From NCBI RefSeq assembly GCF_009688965.1, contig NZ_AP021875.1:1860001-1924000 (forward strand): 64,000 nucleotides of DNA. The letters are read 5' to 3'. The notes under the pieces were generated by a model. It did no database searches. It was not told where the DNA came from and worked only from the letters and a program-made list of their open reading frames with translations. Shown piece after piece: positions 45,693 to 53,434 of this stretch. The position numbers and the translations under genes are program-made. The stretch comes from Desulfosarcina widdelii (GTDB lineage Bacteria > Desulfobacterota > Desulfobacteria > Desulfobacterales > Desulfosarcinaceae). The number at the start of each line of letters is the position of its first letter. The stretch's first letter is position 1.

Positions 45693-45884
45693 TTATGCGA
45701 TACGGTTATCGATCATATGTTCAGGACAACCCTTCTTGCGCAGGTACGCCAGCACCCGTTCATCGTCCTCCTGGCCTCGTATGGTACGCCAGGTCGCCTC
45801 CATCGATGCGCCGGTAATCATCACCACGTCGCCGATGGAAATGTTATGTTCCCAAAGCCAGCTGGAGACCGCATTTCTAGCCAT
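45693..45884 (-). CDS. Small phage early protein, probable HTH
   Basis: The 63-residue protein (WLWEHNISIGDVVMITGASMEATWRTIRG) looks like a short helix-turn-helix of the kind found in transposable-phage early regions. Its start shares a base with the stop of the preceding gene, so the genes are coupled. A specific role is unknown. Confidence 0.55.
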   Translation of the reverse strand: MARNAVSSWLWEHNISIGDVVMITGASMEATWRTIRGQEDDERVLAYLRKKGCPEHMIDNRIA

Positions 45885-46153
45885 CAGGCCACCTTTTTCC
45901 TTTCGGGCCAGAATTTCTGACCCAGGCGCCGTTCGATAAAGTCCCGGATTTCCTGCGGCCGGCGCCTGCCGTTCACCACCTGCGAGATGTATTGCCGAGA
46001 CACCCCCAGTTCGTCGGCCCAGTCGGACATCTTTTCGCCCTTGCGCAGGGCAATGGAACGGATGCGCCTGGCGGTAACTTTCCGGCCGATGCTTTTTTCA
46101 TCGTCGCGGTCGTCTACATAAAGGGTGTAGGTGATTTTTCGTTTGCGGCTCAT
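45884..46153 (-). CDS. XRE-like DNA-binding protein (phage early region, Ner-like position)
   Basis: The 89 residues contain an HTH at about 40-62 (DWADELGVSRQYISQVVNGR), with a basic N-terminus and the end WPERKKVA. In Mu the small DNA-binding Ner sits between repressor and transposase and shuts down early transcription; this protein has a comparable place and size, but identity with Ner is an inference. Confidence 0.65.
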   Translation of the reverse strand: MSRKRKITYTLYVDDRDDEKSIGRKVTARRIRSIALRKGEKMSDWADELGVSRQYISQVVNGRRRPQEIRDFIERRLGQKFWPERKKVA

Positions 46154-46654
46154 CTAAAGCTCCGATTCGATTCTGCGGACAATCCGATTTTTCTCCTTGA
46201 TGTCCATTTTTGCCTTGGCCCATGAGAGCAATTTTTGTTCACGGTCGTCGACGATTCGAAGCCCCAACGGACGCGCCAGCGTCTCGATTACCGAACACCT
46301 CTCAACGGCGGCACAAAAAACGGGCAGCGCCTTCAAAGGGATGCTCCGGTTAAGTTCATTGGGATTGAGCCATTTTTCGAAGGTTTCGACGGTCAGGCGT
46401 TTGCAATTGCCACTGACCAGGCATACGCCGAAGCGTGCGGCCAAGTCGTTCATACGGTCCACGATCTGCTCTCGGGATAATCCGCATTCGCGGACATCGG
46501 TGTTCATGACCTGTTTGATCGGGCGGATCACATTCAGGGTGGGTTGGTCGAAGAGACCGAGTTGGATGGTGATGGGCTTGTTCATCTTGTCCGCCGATTC
46601 GATCCAGGTTGTCCGTTTTTTACGAAGACTCGGACATTGACATTCCGGGCTCAT
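46154..46654 (-). CDS. Phage early-region protein, unknown
   Basis: The 166-codon frame ends one base before the next start. The real start may be the ATG at 46585 (MNKPITIQLGLF). The text contains GLSREQIVDRMNDLAARFG and LPVFCAAVERCSVIETLARPLG. Its position as first gene of the leftward early operon, directly next to the operator region, suggests a regulatory or replication role; no family is recognised. Confidence 0.6.
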   Translation of the reverse strand: MSPECQCPSLRKKRTTWIESADKMNKPITIQLGLFDQPTLNVIRPIKQVMNTDVRECGLSREQIVDRMNDLAARFGVCLVSGNCKRLTVETFEKWLNPNELNRSIPLKALPVFCAAVERCSVIETLARPLGLRIVDDREQKLLSWAKAKMDIKEKNRIVRRIESEL

Positions 46655-46689
46655 CTAAATTAGAGTAAGACCGTCGCTAACTTGTATAG

Positions 46690-46742
46690 CACTAAAAATA
46701 GTTATAGGCCCTATTTTTCGGTATGTCAACCCGATTTTTAGG
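46690..46742. promoter_or_regulatory. Operator array between repressor and early genes
   Basis: Three near-palindromic 13-mers lie in the divergent gap: CACTAAAAATAGT (46690), CCCTATTTTTCGG (46709) and CCCGATTTTTAGG (46730), spaced 19 and 21 bp, about two helical turns. A fourth, CCCTAAAAATAGG, lies inside the repressor gene at 46941-46953. They are good candidates for repressor binding sites controlling both directions. Confidence 0.65.
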
Positions 46743-46810
46743 TTCCTGCTAATTTTTCCAGCTCTTCCGACCTGTACCAATTACAACTTAATGGAATATT
46801 TGAAGAAAAA

Positions 46811-47404
46811 ATGACAGTTCCTACTTCGAAAACCGGTTCCCACTTTAGTTCCGACTTTCATAAAGAAAGTGGGAACCCAGATTTCGGAAAAAGACTGACC
46901 TCAAAAAGAAAGCTTATAGGGTTGAGTCAGGATGCATTAGCCCTAAAAATAGGAACAAGTAAAAGCACTGTACAAAGGTATGAAAAAGGAGAGCTTCCAA
47001 AAGGCGACAAGCTTTTAGCATTATCTTTTACCCTTGATTGCTCATTAGATTGGCTACTTAAAGGCGAGGGAGGCCCAAGCGAGCCATTTATTGATGATGA
47101 AAAGGCACCTACCAACAACATCCACGACTCGCAAAATTTTCACATTATTCAGGAATTCGAAGATCAAGAATTCGCGCTGGAGATCAACCAGGCCCTCATG
47201 GTCATGGAAAAAACCTCCTTAAAGGAGTTTTACAAGCTGGGAGGGTATATCAAGGCCCTGTCGGGAAGCGGGATCGAGATACGTACTGATTATAGCGGTT
47301 CCCAGAATAAGCAATATGATTCCGATGTCTGGGATGGCACCGAACGCAGATCGGGGAAAGATCGTCGCAAAACAGTAGGTAAAACTGACGTCAACCCGGA
47401 ATAA
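46811..47404 (+). CDS. XRE-family phage repressor
   Basis: The 197 residues have an HTH at about 28-70 (GKRLTSKRKLIGLSQDALALKIGTSKSTVQRYEKGELPKGDKLL) followed by LDCSLDWLLKGEGGP, a sequence common in phage CI-like and Mu-type repressors. The C-terminal half is helical, with WDGTERRSGKDRRKT near the end, a basic motif found in several regulators. There is no S24 peptidase domain, so it is not a LexA-type self-cleaving repressor. It is divergent from the leftward early genes with operator-like sites between. Confidence 0.8.
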   Translation: MTVPTSKTGSHFSSDFHKESGNPDFGKRLTSKRKLIGLSQDALALKIGTSKSTVQRYEKGELPKGDKLLALSFTLDCSLDWLLKGEGGPSEPFIDDEKAPTNNIHDSQNFHIIQEFEDQEFALEINQALMVMEKTSLKEFYKLGGYIKALSGSGIEIRTDYSGSQNKQYDSDVWDGTERRSGKDRRKTVGKTDVNPE

Positions 47405-47892
47405 TAATACTCTGCCAGGATAGGTAATCTAAAATAGTGCTCAATTATCATTGCTCTCCTTAAATAAACCTTGGTTCAGTAAAAATCCGGAATACTGTTT
47501 AAATTTCTGGCTGAACCTGTTTTTGTTTTGAAATCTCGAAAGGGTAACGATTTGCCCTAAAATTGGCTCATTTTTTAGCGAAAAGTTGGTTCCGGGTAAT
47601 TCTTTTCAAACGCAGTATAGTTTTCTCTCCAACTATTTAATTCAAAATATTATTTATTTGATTCCGGACACAGATTGCTGGTTCCGGTTATAGTCACGAG
47701 CACAGATGGAAATGCCTGGAACCGGCGCGAAATCAATAAAAGGTTTTCTGAAGCGATCTATCACTTTTGGCATAGGATAGTTACAATTGGGAAGGCTGTT
47801 TTTCGATATTTGTGTTGTTACCGAACTCAATTGGTAAAAATCATGATCTTATGAGTGAATTCCAGCAAAACTATAGAGGGAAGGCCTTCAAT
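47405..47892. other. AT-rich intergenic stretch
   Basis: I see no gene or clear structure here. GGTTCCGG-like words recur (near 47592, 47683 and 47717), and the stretch probably holds the promoter of the following pair. Confidence 0.5.
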
Positions 47893-48915
47893 ATGAAAAT
47901 CACACATATTTTCAGTTTTCTTGTCCGCCCGGAAAAAGGTCAGGAAGTGCAATCTGAAGTTGGAGGGACATCAATACCGCTCGAGGGCAATCTGTATTAT
48001 ATGCTATTGACTATATTTGAACGAGCAACTGAGGATTGTAAAATAGATATAACTTTTTTGCCAAGTGGGGATGGAATTCAATTCAACCAGCGTAGGTCCG
48101 AAATACTTGATGTAATCAAACATCGAGACATTAAGCATGCACAGCTCCTTGCAAAACACCTTCAGTCAGTAACGACAAAAAGATCAAAATTAGGATTGTT
48201 TTTTATCGTTCTTGGAAGAGATGGGGGGACAGAACGAATTTACTTGTCAAGGTTCCCTGCAGATTTTGGTATCGTTGCTGAAGAAACGCAGAACGAGTTA
48301 CATGTCGAGTTGATTGAGCAAGTTTTTATGAAAAGCGAAAAAAGCTATAAAGCCGTTGTTTTTGACGGCACAAATGCAGACTCTGATTTTTGGATAGGGA
48401 AAGCGATCGACAAACAAGTCAACGACAATTCTGTTTCTATCTCAGGGTATTGGATAAAGGAATTCCTGAAAGCTGATTTTCGCACCACTTCAGCTGCAGG
48501 GACTCGCAGGTTAGCAAAAGCAATTATGGAAACCATCAATCAGACGAACGATCTTGAAATTAAAGAAGAACTCACATCCGCGGCAAGACTTTCAAGATCA
48601 TTGGCTAATAAGATAATCAGCATGGATAACTTTGCTGATAAATTTGGACTTTCCGAAAAAACTAAGAATGCGCTAATATCAACACTTCGAAACAGGAATC
48701 TTCGTTTTGATCAATTTAAGTTTTCTACCAGTGAATTTAGGAAACATGTCAGATTCCGATCTCTTCAAATCAGCAACGGTGCGATTTTAACCGCTCCATT
48801 AAACAGTTTCGATCAATGCTTTACAAAGCAATGTATTGCTGATGATAGCGACGAATATTTATTTAGCACGCAAGGTACCATTGTCGATGATCGCTTAAGA
48901 GCTAAAAAATCATGA
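47893..48915 (+). CDS. Partner protein of the alarmone-synthetase-like gene; unknown family
   Basis: I prefer the ATG at 47893 (GGGAAGG site), giving 340 residues; the frame opens at a TTG further upstream. The body contains LEGNLYYMLLTIFERATEDC, KHAQLLAKHLQSVTTKRSKLGLFFIVLG, GGTERIYLSRFPADFGIVAE and SYKAVVFDG. The middle recalls nucleoid-associated NdpA/NA37 proteins, but weakly. There is no signal or membrane segment. The stop overlaps the next ATG (ATGA), so the two proteins are translationally coupled. Base composition is AT-rich. It may be an antitoxin, sensor or effector partner of the next protein. Confidence 0.65.
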   Translation: MKITHIFSFLVRPEKGQEVQSEVGGTSIPLEGNLYYMLLTIFERATEDCKIDITFLPSGDGIQFNQRRSEILDVIKHRDIKHAQLLAKHLQSVTTKRSKLGLFFIVLGRDGGTERIYLSRFPADFGIVAEETQNELHVELIEQVFMKSEKSYKAVVFDGTNADSDFWIGKAIDKQVNDNSVSISGYWIKEFLKADFRTTSAAGTRRLAKAIMETINQTNDLEIKEELTSAARLSRSLANKIISMDNFADKFGLSEKTKNALISTLRNRNLRFDQFKFSTSEFRKHVRFRSLQISNGAILTAPLNSFDQCFTKQCIADDSDEYLFSTQGTIVDDRLRAKKS

Positions 48916-49520
48916 AGAGCTTACTGGAGTTATATACAAATCGATATAATAATATATTAGTCCCCGCCGCCAAAGGTATAAAAGGACTTCTAATTGATTA
49001 TTTTGAGGACTTTGAAAGAATTGACCGAATTTCAGCTAGAGCAAAATCTATAGATAGGTTTATGCAAAAAGCTCAAAATGAAATTAACGGGAAACCGAAA
49101 TACTCAGATCCATTGAATCAAATTCAAGATCAAATTGGTGCACGCATTGTTACATTCTATAAAAAGGATGTTGATCGTGTAAGCGAAGTAGTACTTAAAT
49201 ATTTCAGACATATAGAACTAACCTCAATTGTGCCTGATTCTGATGCCGAATTTGGATATTTCGGCAAACACTTTATTTTGATAATTCCTCCAGATGTGTC
49301 TGAAGCGGAAGTTTCCGGTTGCCCAAAATTCTTTGAATTACAGGTAAAGACTCTATTTCAACACTCTTGGAGCGAAGCGAATCACGACCTCGGTTACAAA
49401 CCGAATTCAGATTTATCTTCGGAGATCAAAAGGAAGATCGCATTTACATCAGCTCAAGCATGGGGCGCAGACGAAATTTTCAACGATCTTTTTTTAAGAA
49501 TGAACCATATAGAGAGCTGA
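48912..49520 (+). CDS. RelA/SpoT-type (p)ppGpp synthetase-domain protein, possible toxSAS
   Basis: The 202 residues are a stand-alone RelA_SpoT synthetase domain: RAKSIDRFMQKAQ with R43/K45 for ATP, DQIGARIV with D73 and R78 of the catalytic core, a G-loop-like GYFGKHFILIIPP, ELQVKTLFQHSWSEANHDLGYK with E142, Q144, K146/T147 and H158-D159. No hydrolase domain is present. Small alarmone synthetases make pppGpp/ppGpp or, as toxSAS toxins (FaRel, PhRel, CapRel), make ppApp or pyrophosphorylate tRNA. Its coupling to an unknown partner inside a prophage suggests a toxin-antitoxin or anti-phage unit. Confidence 0.82.
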   Translation: MKSLLELYTNRYNNILVPAAKGIKGLLIDYFEDFERIDRISARAKSIDRFMQKAQNEINGKPKYSDPLNQIQDQIGARIVTFYKKDVDRVSEVVLKYFRHIELTSIVPDSDAEFGYFGKHFILIIPPDVSEAEVSGCPKFFELQVKTLFQHSWSEANHDLGYKPNSDLSSEIKRKIAFTSAQAWGADEIFNDLFLRMNHIES

Positions 49521-49755
49521 TTCTCGCGCCGCCGTATCAAACAATCTTTGGAAGCGATCCCAAAAATCAACCCAAAACTAAATCGTGCGAAAACGGGTCG
49601 GACCGCGCTAACCGACAGGAATTTAATTAGTAACGCTTAAAAATCACGCAATTTTTAGCCTTAAACGGCCCTTTTAATGCCAGCGCATAGATCTACCATG
49701 ATAGTTTTACTTTAATATTTTAGAGCCATAAATAGGCATATTGGAGGTGACTTAA

Positions 49756-50025
49756 ATGGGAAATTTAACAGTAGGTGAATTAAAAAAGAGACTCTCAGTT
49801 TACAAAGATTCTGCCAAGATATCGTTTGCCGGAGGATTGACTTTCTATCAATTGAAGACTTGGTCAGACAACGAACTCTTTGTTGAATTCAACGAACCAG
49901 AAGGTTATCTTTCAGACGAGTTTAGAAAGCGAAATCCTGGCGTCAAGGTTGTATTTATTGATCCCACCGGGGCAAACTGTAGCGCGTCTGGAATTATAGG
50001 TGATGTAGACGTTAGTGTAAGGTAA
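49756..50025 (+). CDS. Small hypothetical protein (prophage A cargo)
   Basis: The 89-residue protein has a good GGAGGTGACTTAA start site. It begins MGNLTVGELKKRLSVYKDSAKISFAGG, with a beta-rich middle and DPTGANCSASGIIGDVDVSVR at the end. I do not recognise it. It is AT-rich and on the same strand as the alarmone-synthetase pair, 235 bp downstream. Confidence 0.55.
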   Translation: MGNLTVGELKKRLSVYKDSAKISFAGGLTFYQLKTWSDNELFVEFNEPEGYLSDEFRKRNPGVKVVFIDPTGANCSASGIIGDVDVSVR

Positions 50026-50160
50026 TTAGTTATTGAGGCAGATTAACAGAAATGGGGCCATGCTAAGACCCACCGCCGAAGGATGTTAACAAGATGTCTA
50101 TATAATATTCCCATGCAGCACGTAAAATGGACGTCTATTGATTATCAATTTTAGAGAATC

Positions 50161-50706
50161 ATGGAAGAAGAAATGTACCCTGGCTTCGAATTACACTTTG
50201 AAATGACAATGAGATCATTCCTGGGAAATAAGGCGGATCATATTGCCGGTCAGGCGTATAGTCCTCAGGTTCGAAAAAAGTGGTATCGAAAAGCACTCCT
50301 AAAAGCCCAGAAGCAGATAATGTCTATTGATACATCCACATCCCATCGGGAGCAACTTAATACATGGTGTGAAGCGGCTTTAAAGGTCTTAGGAGAACGT
50401 AAATTAGATGAATATAAACTACTAATTTATTTGTTTCGTCTAATAAGTGCACTATTGGGATTTCGTGGTTTGAAAGGGGTAACTCTATATTCAGCATTTT
50501 TTTGGCAAAACAAAGGACAGTATTATACTGAGCAGCTTAATTCCGTTGCTGACCCAATGATTGATTATTATGATATTGAAAATTCCGTTTCTATAAGAAA
50601 AGAGCTCGTTAAAGAGCTAAAAGAGCGAGGCTTATCGGATTTTAAAATCGCACAAGTGTTGAACACAACGGAGTATCAAGTAAAAAAAATGAAAAATAAT
50701 CTCTAA
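50161..50706 (+). CDS. Hypothetical helical protein with C-terminal HTH-like segment
   Basis: The 181 residues are mainly helical. A central segment LLIYLFRLISALLGFRGLKGVT is hydrophobic but probably not membrane-spanning. The end, LVKELKERGLSDFKIAQVLNTTEYQVKKMKNN, reads as an HTH (recognition helix near TTEYQVKKMK). It is the gene nearest to the left end of prophage A. Function unknown. Confidence 0.55.
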   Translation: MEEEMYPGFELHFEMTMRSFLGNKADHIAGQAYSPQVRKKWYRKALLKAQKQIMSIDTSTSHREQLNTWCEAALKVLGERKLDEYKLLIYLFRLISALLGFRGLKGVTLYSAFFWQNKGQYYTEQLNSVADPMIDYYDIENSVSIRKELVKELKERGLSDFKIAQVLNTTEYQVKKMKNNL

Positions 50707-50823
50707 CCTCGCCACGCACATGGCCTCGCAGTGGCGGGCCTCCTTGGCTTTGGCATAGTTTGGTCTTTAACTATTTTTTGCGGAGTCCGGAAACCCTGCT
50801 CGCATTGGTGGCGTTGTCCAAAT

Positions 50824-51041
50824 TTCTGAGATAGTGTGCAAATATCGCAAAATATTTTGCGTTTTCAGGTCATTTTTCTGATTTTTAAAATTCGTCGAAA
50901 ATCCGCTCCATACCCGCTTGTCAAAACATCACCACCACGCCAAAAACACCGACATTAAAGCATATCCATCCGAACCAGAATCCCATTGAATCCCGCCAAA
51001 TCCCGTCAAATCCCGCCTATTCGTTTTGCTTAGATAGTGTG
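50824..51041 (-). repeat. Putative transposase-binding sites, left end of prophage A
   Basis: TTCTGAGATAGTGTG (50824-50838) and TGCTTAGATAGTGTG (51027-51041) are the end motif in the opposite orientation to those at 26753 and 51067. The 203-bp interval also holds TCCC-centred 10-bp tandem repeats (50978-51020). The arrangement of outer and inner sites recalls L1 and L2/L3 of Mu. No gene is visible in 50707-51202. Confidence 0.6.
50978..51020. repeat. 10-bp tandem repeat (helical period)
   Basis: Four consecutive 10-mers of the type AAATCCCGCC (TCCC at 50981, 50991, 51001, 51011) follow one another exactly. A 10-bp period places each repeat on the same face of the helix, which could bend DNA or bind a protein array between the inner and outer left-end sites. 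Confidence 0.65.
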
Positions 51042-51066
51042 CGTGCGGTAAATGGATATAAATTTC

Positions 51067-51103
51067 CACGCTAAATCAGAATTATTCCCACGCTATCTCA
51101 GAA
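51067..51103 (+). repeat. Putative transposase-binding sites, right end of prophage B
   Basis: CACGCTAAATCAGAA (51067-51081) and CACGCTATCTCAGAA (51089-51103) repeat the end motif at 22-bp spacing, as at 26753/26775. TAAATTT precedes the first copy in both places. Only 25 bp separate this pair from the inverted copy at 51027-51041, so two element ends meet here. Confidence 0.65.
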
Positions 51104-51202
51104 AAATACGGGCCTGCAAATACTGAACGCAAAAAACCTGTGCGAATCGTAATAAACGGATCGCCAGGCTGATTTAGCCGAGTTTTTGAGCTGAAATCCT
51201 CC

Positions 51203-52018
51203 CTAATAATTTGTGATCAACAGCTCCCTACCGGCGGTCTGCTTGGCCTTCGATACAGAATATTTCAAAACCACCGGTCTGATTTCGAACCGGCTAAAAA
51301 CCTTCCGAATTTCCGGATGGTCGTTGATGCTCAAAATGAATTTGCCGTCTATGGTTGCGAGAACGTTGGCCATTTGCTTGTAGTCGCCGAGTTCCAAATT
51401 GTGCTCGTAATACGGCATTTTGTAATATGGCGGATCGCAATAAAACAGCACCTCCGGACGGTCATATTTGCCAACAAAAACGTCCCAGGTAAGGTGCTCG
51501 ATGGTAACGCCGACCAGGCGAAGGTGAACAGCTGACAGTTCCTCCTCGAGGCGCAACAGGTTAATCCGAGGCGGATGCATGGGGCCGGCCCCAAACGTGC
51601 GGCCCTTAACCCGTCCTGCGAAGCAAAGACGCTGCGTGTAATAATAACGGGCGGCCCGCTGAATGTCGGTCAGGCCGCCAGCAGCTTGCTGGCGCTTCCA
51701 GTCCCCGAACCATTCTCGAGACGATAAAATCCATTTAAACTGCTTTAAAAATTCTTCGAGATGGTTCTGCAGCACCCGATAAAAAACGACCAAATCACTA
51801 TCAAGATCATTGATCACTTCGTATTTCGAAAAAGGCTTTTTGAAAAACACCCAGGCCGCTCCCGCAAAGACCTCACAATAGGATTTGTGATCGGGCATCA
51901 TGTCGATAATGGTTTGAGCCAATTTCGACTTACCACCAATATACGCTAATGGGCTGTTCACGGCCGTCTCCTTGTGTATTTGAATCAACGTGTGATATAG
52001 CCCTGATGCTTCACCCAA
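51203..52018 (-). CDS. Phage DNA adenine methylase, D12 class (copy B)
   Basis: The 271-codon frame is a close homologue of the methylase at 33491-34267, with YIGGKSKLAQTIIDMMPDHK and catalytic DPPY in FYCDPPYYKMPYYEHN. In copy A translation starts at ATG-CAC-AAG-GAG; here that codon is ATA (IHKETAVNSP), so the start must be another codon, perhaps the ATG at 52018, 15 codons upstream. It may modify phage DNA against host restriction. Confidence 0.88.
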   Translation of the reverse strand: MGEASGLYHTLIQIHKETAVNSPLAYIGGKSKLAQTIIDMMPDHKSYCEVFAGAAWVFFKKPFSKYEVINDLDSDLVVFYRVLQNHLEEFLKQFKWILSSREWFGDWKRQQAAGGLTDIQRAARYYYTQRLCFAGRVKGRTFGAGPMHPPRINLLRLEEELSAVHLRLVGVTIEHLTWDVFVGKYDRPEVLFYCDPPYYKMPYYEHNLELGDYKQMANVLATIDGKFILSINDHPEIRKVFSRFEIRPVVLKYSVSKAKQTAGRELLITNY

Positions 52019-52024
52019 AGCATT

Positions 52025-52111
52025 GGGCCGTCTGATTTCAGATGTCTGGTTGAACCAAGGCAGCCATTCGCCCTGGGGATGTTAGCGCATCCACCAGGGC
52101 GGCCCAAACCT
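52025..52111 (-). ncRNA. Putative structured RNA element upstream of methylase copy B
   Basis: This is the counterpart of 34319-34404. Stems GGGCC/GGCCC, TCTGA/TCAGA, CGCCCTGG/CCAGGGCG and GGATG/CATCC are all retained. The pair changed from C-G in copy A to T-A here keeps the helix, and the cap loop is different, so structure appears to be kept. If the methylase starts at 52018, the element is its leader. Confidence 0.55.
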
Positions 52112-52113
52112 CC

Positions 52114-52275
52114 CTAACTCAACTTGGCGGCTTTCACCGCAGCATTAAGTCTGCGTTTGAGTTCCTTGTCGGAGTTCAGCGCCCGATTTATATATCTCTG
52201 GTTGTTACGGGCTACGAAAAAGGTTACTGCCACACCGAGGATAACCCCGGCGAGTAAAAATCCTGCTTCGATCAT
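52114..52275 (-). CDS. 53-residue membrane protein (copy B)
   Basis: It is the homologue of 34408-34569: one transmembrane helix (FLLAGVILGVAVTFFVA), the ARNN motif and a basic tail RRLNAAVKAAKLS. I chose the ATG at 52275 so that length and start equal copy A; upstream ATG 52305 is possible. Role unknown; holin- or spanin-like function is conceivable. Confidence 0.65.
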   Translation of the reverse strand: MIEAGFLLAGVILGVAVTFFVARNNQRYINRALNSDKELKRRLNAAVKAAKLS

Positions 52276-52315
52276 TTTTCTTTCGTTTGGGTATTTAACC
52301 CTCATCGCCAAACAC

Positions 52316-53434
52316 CTAATGCAACCCGCAGCCAGACAGACTGACGCCGGTTAGTTGGGATGTTGATTCTCCGAGCGTGATCTCATATCCGCTCGATGGA
52401 TCATTGTTTGAGTCAACCACAAATACATAAACAGTATTGTTGGTAGAAAAACCACCTTCTCGGACTGTAGCCGTAATTGATGAGTCGGACCAACTATCAA
52501 TTGTGGCAATAGCGAGTTTAGTGCAGGATGTATAAATGGCATTGTTTCCGATTTCCACCCTGGCCGCTGCGTTATCTCCCGCAGCTATATAAATATCATC
52601 GAGGACATAGTTGTAGGTCGGATATGATGTTGACGCAAAATAGCCTGGAAAATTAATCCGGTCGAAACCAACGGCCATGTCACTTTCATCAAACCAAGCT
52701 ACATCATGGTTTTCGTAGAATGTATGCCCGGATGAACTCACCGCTCCAAAAAACTCTCTCGACCCGGAATCGGTCGTTCCATTTCCTTTAAACCAAACAG
52801 ACCACCTTACAGGCTCGTCCCACACCCACTGTTTGTTCGCTGCTGTGCTGCGCCCGGTGCCAGAACCCTGTCGTGGACTACCTTGGTCGTTAGAGTGAAT
52901 GGTTTGCCAGTTGCCGCCACTATCAACTCCAGGCACCCACATATCCGGCTCGTTGTCCACACTCCAACCATCTGCGGTATAAAAAAACCATGCGTGTTTA
53001 ACATTGGGAACCCCGTCGAGAGCTTCTTCTGTTGACGCCCCCGGCCACCTATAACCATCAGGCACATATGCAATTGATGATATGAATATTTCTATTTGGG
53101 TTGATCCAAAAATAAATCTATTTTGGACGGCCCCTGCCAGCCCGCAATGTCGGCTGCCCATATTGTTTGATAATGCAGGATCCGACCAGCCTTCACCGGG
53201 CCTCTGATTCCACGATCCCGTTACGGCAGCATCCGTGCTGCTAAATGTTTCATCATCTGACCCATCAGAAAAGTCGTCGAACAAGACAATTGTCGGTCCA
53301 GAGCCAAAGCTGGACCCGGATATCGTTATCTGCCGGCCGTTTTGAAACGTACCGCTTACACCCGTAATCGCAGGTGCAGCCATCGCCGAAGTGTATAAAA
53401 GACTAAAAAGAAGCGTCAGAAATATCCGTGTCAT
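52316..53434 (-). CDS. Exported phage fibre-region protein with split IPT/TIG-like domain
   Basis: The 372 residues begin with a signal peptide (IFLTLLFSLLYTSAMA, cleavage before APAITG). APAITGVSGTFQNGRQITISGSSFG is the start of an IPT/TIG immunoglobulin-like fold; its remaining strands appear only near the C-terminus (IDSWSDSSITATVREG, then NTVYVFVVDSNND). Between them lies a region of about 250 residues with lectin-like text (WFFYTADGWSVDNEPDMWVPG). An insertion inside a TIG fold, or two separate half domains, would explain this. Overlaps the upstream gene by 32 bp. Confidence 0.65.
   Translation of the reverse strand: MTRIFLTLLFSLLYTSAMAAPAITGVSGTFQNGRQITISGSSFGSGPTIVLFDDFSDGSDDETFSSTDAAVTGSWNQRPGEGWSDPALSNNMGSRHCGLAGAVQNRFIFGSTQIEIFISSIAYVPDGYRWPGASTEEALDGVPNVKHAWFFYTADGWSVDNEPDMWVPGVDSGGNWQTIHSNDQGSPRQGSGTGRSTAANKQWVWDEPVRWSVWFKGNGTTDSGSREFFGAVSSSGHTFYENHDVAWFDESDMAVGFDRINFPGYFASTSYPTYNYVLDDIYIAAGDNAAARVEIGNNAIYTSCTKLAIATIDSWSDSSITATVREGGFSTNNTVYVFVVDSNNDPSSGYEITLGESTSQLTGVSLSGCGLH

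Larger units (their letters stand above)
26741..51055. mobile_element. Prophage A: defective Mu-like transposable prophage with siphovirus-type tail and defence cargo (limits approximate)
   Basis: The limits rest on paired 15-bp motifs at 26753/26775 and inverted motifs at 50824 and 51027. Inside lie, from the left (high-coordinate) end: plus-strand cargo (47.9-50.7 kb), repressor, early genes, transposase fused to Gp37, tail tube, chaperone, tape measure, tail-tip genes, a methylase, and cargo at 26.9-33.1 kb. No sheath or baseplate genes are present, so the tail is probably non-contractile. Terminase, portal, protease and capsid genes are missing, so it cannot make heads. The limits are inference; the gene content is direct. 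Confidence 0.7.

Noticed and set aside
50707-51202. Idea that the repeated TCAGAA motifs are ends of a simple IS
   Set aside because: No transposase gene lies between any two copies at short range; orientation and 22-bp pairing fit ends of the large Mu-like elements better.
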